Shown in pieces: positions 61,569-64,000 of a DNA stretch of 64,000 nt. Below the pieces are notes generated by a model. That model was not told the DNA's origin and ran no database searches. It saw nothing but the letters and a program-made list of their open reading frames with translations. The position numbers and the translations under genes were made by a program. Position 1 is the first letter of the stretch. Each line of letters starts with the position of its first letter. The DNA is from Roseiarcus sp963813195 (GTDB lineage: Bacteria; Pseudomonadota; Alphaproteobacteria; Rhizobiales; Beijerinckiaceae): positions 24,503-88,502 of the forward strand of contig CAWEYC010000009.1 of NCBI GenBank assembly GCA_963813195.1. Direction: 5' to 3'.

Positions 61569-61857
61569 TCGCCAATTATAAGTCAGACGCGGGGTCGTGT
61601 CCCCTCGAGGTCGTGCAGGCTCTGGGCGTGGCCGGGCAGCTGCCGCTCGCAGGCGTCACAGAATCCTTGCACGCCATCGAGGTAGACACAGGCGGCTCGC
61701 CGCCGACTCCGTCCCGAACCCTGCCCGGTTTGGCTTCACTACCTGTCCCCCTTGCGCGGCCGCGCCCCATAGCACCCGCTTCGACCATCGGCTCGATTGG
61801 GATTGGCGGCTGATTTGTGCTATAATACATACTATTCGTTCCACGATGGAGGCGTTC
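61569..61857. other. Region between vsr and peroxiredoxin with promoter and possible gene remnant
   Basis: These 289 bp separate two divergent genes. On the minus strand a stop-terminated frame from about 61700 to 61585 reads VYLDGVQGFCDACERQLPGH, Cys-rich and gene-like but without a start; it may be a scar of an older gene. At the right, TTGGGA (61797-61802), an 18-bp spacer and TATAAT (61821-61826) form a good promoter for the peroxiredoxin. Confidence 0.5.
61797..61826 (+). promoter_or_regulatory. Peroxiredoxin promoter
   Basis: TTGGGA at 61797-61802, an 18-bp spacer and a perfect TATAAT at 61821-61826, with the ATG at 61858. An OxyR-type site could not be recognised. Confidence 0.6.
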
Positions 61858-62521
61858 ATGGCGCTCGCGATCAACGACATCGCTCCCGATTTCGAAGCGG
61901 AGACGACGGAAGGTCGGATCAGGTTTCACGATTGGATCGGCGACCAATGGGCGGTTTTGTTCTCGCACCCCAAGGATTTCACGCCCGTCTGCACCACCGA
62001 GCTCGGCTACATGGCCAAGATCAAGCCGGACTTCGATATGCGCGGCGTGAAGATCATCGGCCTATCCGTCGATCCGCTCGACCGACACTCGGGCTGGGCC
62101 AGCGACATCCGCGAGACCCAGGGCTTCGCGCCGAACTACCCGATGATCGCCGACGTCGACTACAACGTCTCGAAGCTTTACGGCATGCTGCCCGCCCCGG
62201 TGTCGGGCGACCCGACCCAGCGCACCGCGGCCGACAATCAGACCGTGCGCAACGTCTTCGTCATCGGGCCCGACAAGAAGGTCAAACTGATCCTCGTCTA
62301 CCCCATGAGCACCGGGCGGAACTTCGACGAGGTGCTGCGCGTCATCGACTTCGCTGCAGCTCACCGCCAAGCACAAAGTCTCGACCCCGGTGAACTGGAA
62401 GAACGGCGAGGACGTCATCATCTCGGGCTCGGTCTCGGACGAGGATGCGCGCAAAACCTACCCTGAAGGCTGGAATGCGCCCAAGCCCTATATCCGCATC
62501 GTGCCGCAGCCGAGAGGTTGA
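61858..62521 (+). CDS. 1-Cys peroxiredoxin, one frameshift
   Basis: From the ATG at 61858 (MALAINDIAPDFEAETTEGR), with GGAGG upstream. The peroxidatic Cys is residue 45 in DFTPVCTTELG. The Prx6-type parts KIIGLSVDPLDRHSGWASDI and PKDKKVKLILVYPMSTGRNFDE-like text are present. Near 62350 an extra T breaks the frame; corrected, the C-terminus continues LTAKHKVSTPVNWKNGEDVII and ends PQPRG at TGA 62519-62521, about 220 residues. It reduces peroxides in the cytoplasm. Confidence 0.92.
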
Positions 62522-62706
62522 GGCGAGCGGCCGGCCCCTTCTCCCGCACGGGGGGAAGGGGCTCGCGATGCCCCGCGCCCACGCCGATCGCCGATTGACA
62601 AGGGCGCCCATTTATCTGACATTTTCGACTGATCGAGCGTCGGCGCGTCCGGGATCGCCGCCGATATCGCGCTGAACAAAACGGCGAAACACGCCGGGTC
62701 GGTGGC

Positions 62707-63495
62707 ATGACCGATGCAGCGATGGACTCTGAGACCGCGGCGTCGCCGTCGATCGTACGGCTGGAGCGCGTACAGAAGTTCTTTGGCGCGGTGCAGGCGC
62801 TACGCGACGTCGACCTGGCGATCGGCCGCAACGAGATCGTCGGCCTCATCGGCGACAATGGCGCCGGCAAGTCGACGCTGATCAAGGTGATGACCGGCGT
62901 GACGCCGCCGACCGCCGGCCGCATCTATGTGCGCGACAAGGAGATCGACCTCGCCGATTATTCCGTCCGCATGGCGCACGACCTCTCGATCGAAACCGTC
63001 TACCAGGATAAATCGCTCGCCGAAAAACAGCCGCTGTGGCGCAACTTCTTCGTCGGCCGGCAGATCGTCAACCGCTTCGGCTTCATCGACATCAAGCGCG
63101 AGAAGGCGGTCGCCAACCAGATCCTGAAGGAGGTCATCGGCTTTCGCGGCGCCGGCATCACGGTCGATTCGACCATCGGCCATCTCTCCGGCGGCGAGCG
63201 CCAGGGCATCGCGATCGGCCGCGCCATGCACTACAACGCCGATCTCATCGTGCTCGACGAGCCGACGGCGGCGCTGGGAGTTGCGGAGGTGCGCAAGGTC
63301 GTCGACTTCGTCCGGCGCATCAAGGCCTCCGGCCGCGCCTGCATTTATATCGAGCACAATCTCGCCCATGTCCACGAGGTCGCCGATCGGTTGGTCGTGC
63401 TCGATCGCGGCGCGATCGTGGCGGAGATCCTTCCCAAGGACATGTCGGTGACCGAACTGACCCAATATTTGATCGATTTGCAGCACAAGGCCTGA
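62707..63495 (+). CDS. ABC transporter ATP-binding protein (sugar type)
   Basis: A 262-residue ATPase with Walker A GDNGAGKST at residues 50-57, signature LSGGERQGIAIGRAM and Walker B LIVLDEPTAALG. It has a single nucleotide-binding domain, like the FrcA family of sugar importers, whereas RbsA-type proteins carry two. The substrate cannot be read from the sequence. It precedes a permease by 12 bp. Confidence 0.9.
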   Translation: MTDAAMDSETAASPSIVRLERVQKFFGAVQALRDVDLAIGRNEIVGLIGDNGAGKSTLIKVMTGVTPPTAGRIYVRDKEIDLADYSVRMAHDLSIETVYQDKSLAEKQPLWRNFFVGRQIVNRFGFIDIKREKAVANQILKEVIGFRGAGITVDSTIGHLSGGERQGIAIGRAMHYNADLIVLDEPTAALGVAEVRKVVDFVRRIKASGRACIYIEHNLAHVHEVADRLVVLDRGAIVAEILPKDMSVTELTQYLIDLQHKA

Positions 63496-63507
63496 AGGCG
63501 GGGCGCC

Positions 63508-64000
63508 ATGCCGAAGAGCGGCTCACTTTCGATTCTGCAGGGCGTCGAAGGCCTGCCGATCATCGTCGTCTTCGCGCTGCTGCTCGCGCTCTTCATGTAT
63601 ACGGCGCCCGACCGTGTTCCTGCAGCCCTTCATCTACACGACCTTCCTGTCGACGCTGCCGCCGCTCGTCCTGCTGGCGGTCGGCCTCACTTTCGTCATC
63701 GGGGCCGGCGAGATCGACCTCTGCTTTCCCGCAATCATCGCCTTCTCCGGCTTCGTCTTCGCCGTGCTGTTCAAGGAATACGACCTCGGCTGGGTCGCCG
63801 TCGCGGCGGGGCTCGCCTCCGGCGTCGTCGTCGGCTTCGTCAACGGCGTGCTCGTAGCCAAGATGGGCATTCCCTCGTTCATGGCGACGCTGGCGACCCA
63901 GTTCTTCTGGGCCGGCATGGCGACAGTGCTTTCCGGCGGCAAGTCCTACGCGCTACGCGGCGCCGAGGCGACCTCGGTGTGGCGCTGGATCGTCGGCCGG
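63508..64000 (+). CDS. ABC transporter permease (sugar type), truncated at window edge, frameshifted
   Basis: It starts MPKSGSLSILQGVEGLPIIVVFALLLALFMYTAP. Near 63608 an extra C breaks the frame; in the corrected frame it continues TVFLQPFIYTTFLSTLPPLVLLAVGLTFVIGAGEIDL and MGIPSFMATLATQFFWAGMATVLSGG to the right edge, a typical RbsC/FrcC-type permease. The rest, and perhaps a binding-protein gene, lie beyond base 64000. Confidence 0.85.
   Translation, partial: MPKSGSLSILQGVEGLPIIVVFALLLALFMYTAPDRVPAALHLHDLPVDAAAARPAGGRPHFRHRGRRDRPLLSRNHRLLRLRLRRAVQGIRPRLGRRRGGARLRRRRRLRQRRARSQDGHSLVHGDAGDPVLLGRHGDSAFRRQVLRATRRRGDLGVALDRRP

Overview
The window is high-GC DNA from an alphaproteobacterium, most likely the order Hyphomicrobiales (Rhizobiales), and plausibly the Beijerinckiaceae/Methylocystaceae branch. 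The order-level call rests on the MotC/MotE motility proteins, the FlaF/FlbT flagellin regulators, the FtcR (Rem-like) regulator, the cell-cycle protein TrcR (DUF1013) and an alphaproteobacterial Mic60/mitofilin homologue. The family-level call rests only on the hopanoid genes and general gene content, and is weak.

Bases 1-34,400 are one flagellar island. On the minus strand, read right to left, it encodes the MS ring and motor set fliF-fliH-motB-motC-fliK-transglycosylase, then a diguanylate cyclase with a coupled J-domain-like protein. After fliI and flgF, which lie on the plus strand with one small membrane protein, come motA-fliM-fliN-fliG-flhB-(unknown)-flgB-flgC-fliE-flgG-flgA-flgI-motE-flgH-fliL-fliP-flgE-flgK-flgL-flaF-flbT-flgD. 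Many junctions are ATGA overlaps. flgD is cut by the left edge, so flhA, fliQ and fliR are expected beyond it. To the right lie a single flagellin gene with a perfect 18-bp hairpin after it, the FtcR-type regulator diverging from a PilZ protein, a TPR/glycosyltransferase/DUF6165 fusion that could modify flagellin, and a DUF1217 flagellar protein.

Bases 34,600-43,300 hold gluconokinase and then an isoprenoid-to-hopanoid block. It contains one reading frame that fuses DXP synthase (Dxs) to HMBPP reductase (IspH), the first and last enzymes of the MEP pathway. HpnH (radical SAM, adenosylhopane formation), HpnN (hopanoid RND transporter) and two small secreted proteins follow. I consider the Dxs-IspH fusion, placed directly before hopanoid genes, the most interesting feature here.

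Bases 43,300-46,900 are accessory DNA: short orphan ORFs, a lipoprotein, and a 1,234-bp ISAs1-family element flanked by a perfect 10-bp target duplication. The element has split a small XRE-type HTH gene. Its transposase is in two frames joined at a slippery A AAA AAG heptamer. An intact tRNA-Thr(CGT) follows, with a second 32-bp copy of part of it nearby.

Bases 46,900-55,600 are core genes: hemY, mic60 and hemD (without hemC), tsaD diverging from them, a glycine-zipper protein, trcR, a frameshifted chromate transporter, DUF2214 and a GY-rich secreted protein. Bases 55,600-64,000 carry rplU-rpmA, a GNAT acetyltransferase, obgE, a VOC protein, a type II restriction-modification set with Vsr (Eco29kI-like nuclease, m5C methyltransferase, Vsr), a 1-Cys peroxiredoxin and the start of a sugar-type ABC transporter. 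From about 54 kb onward nearly every second gene, including essential ones, has single-base frameshifts. This almost certainly reflects consensus errors, and annotations there should be read with that in mind.
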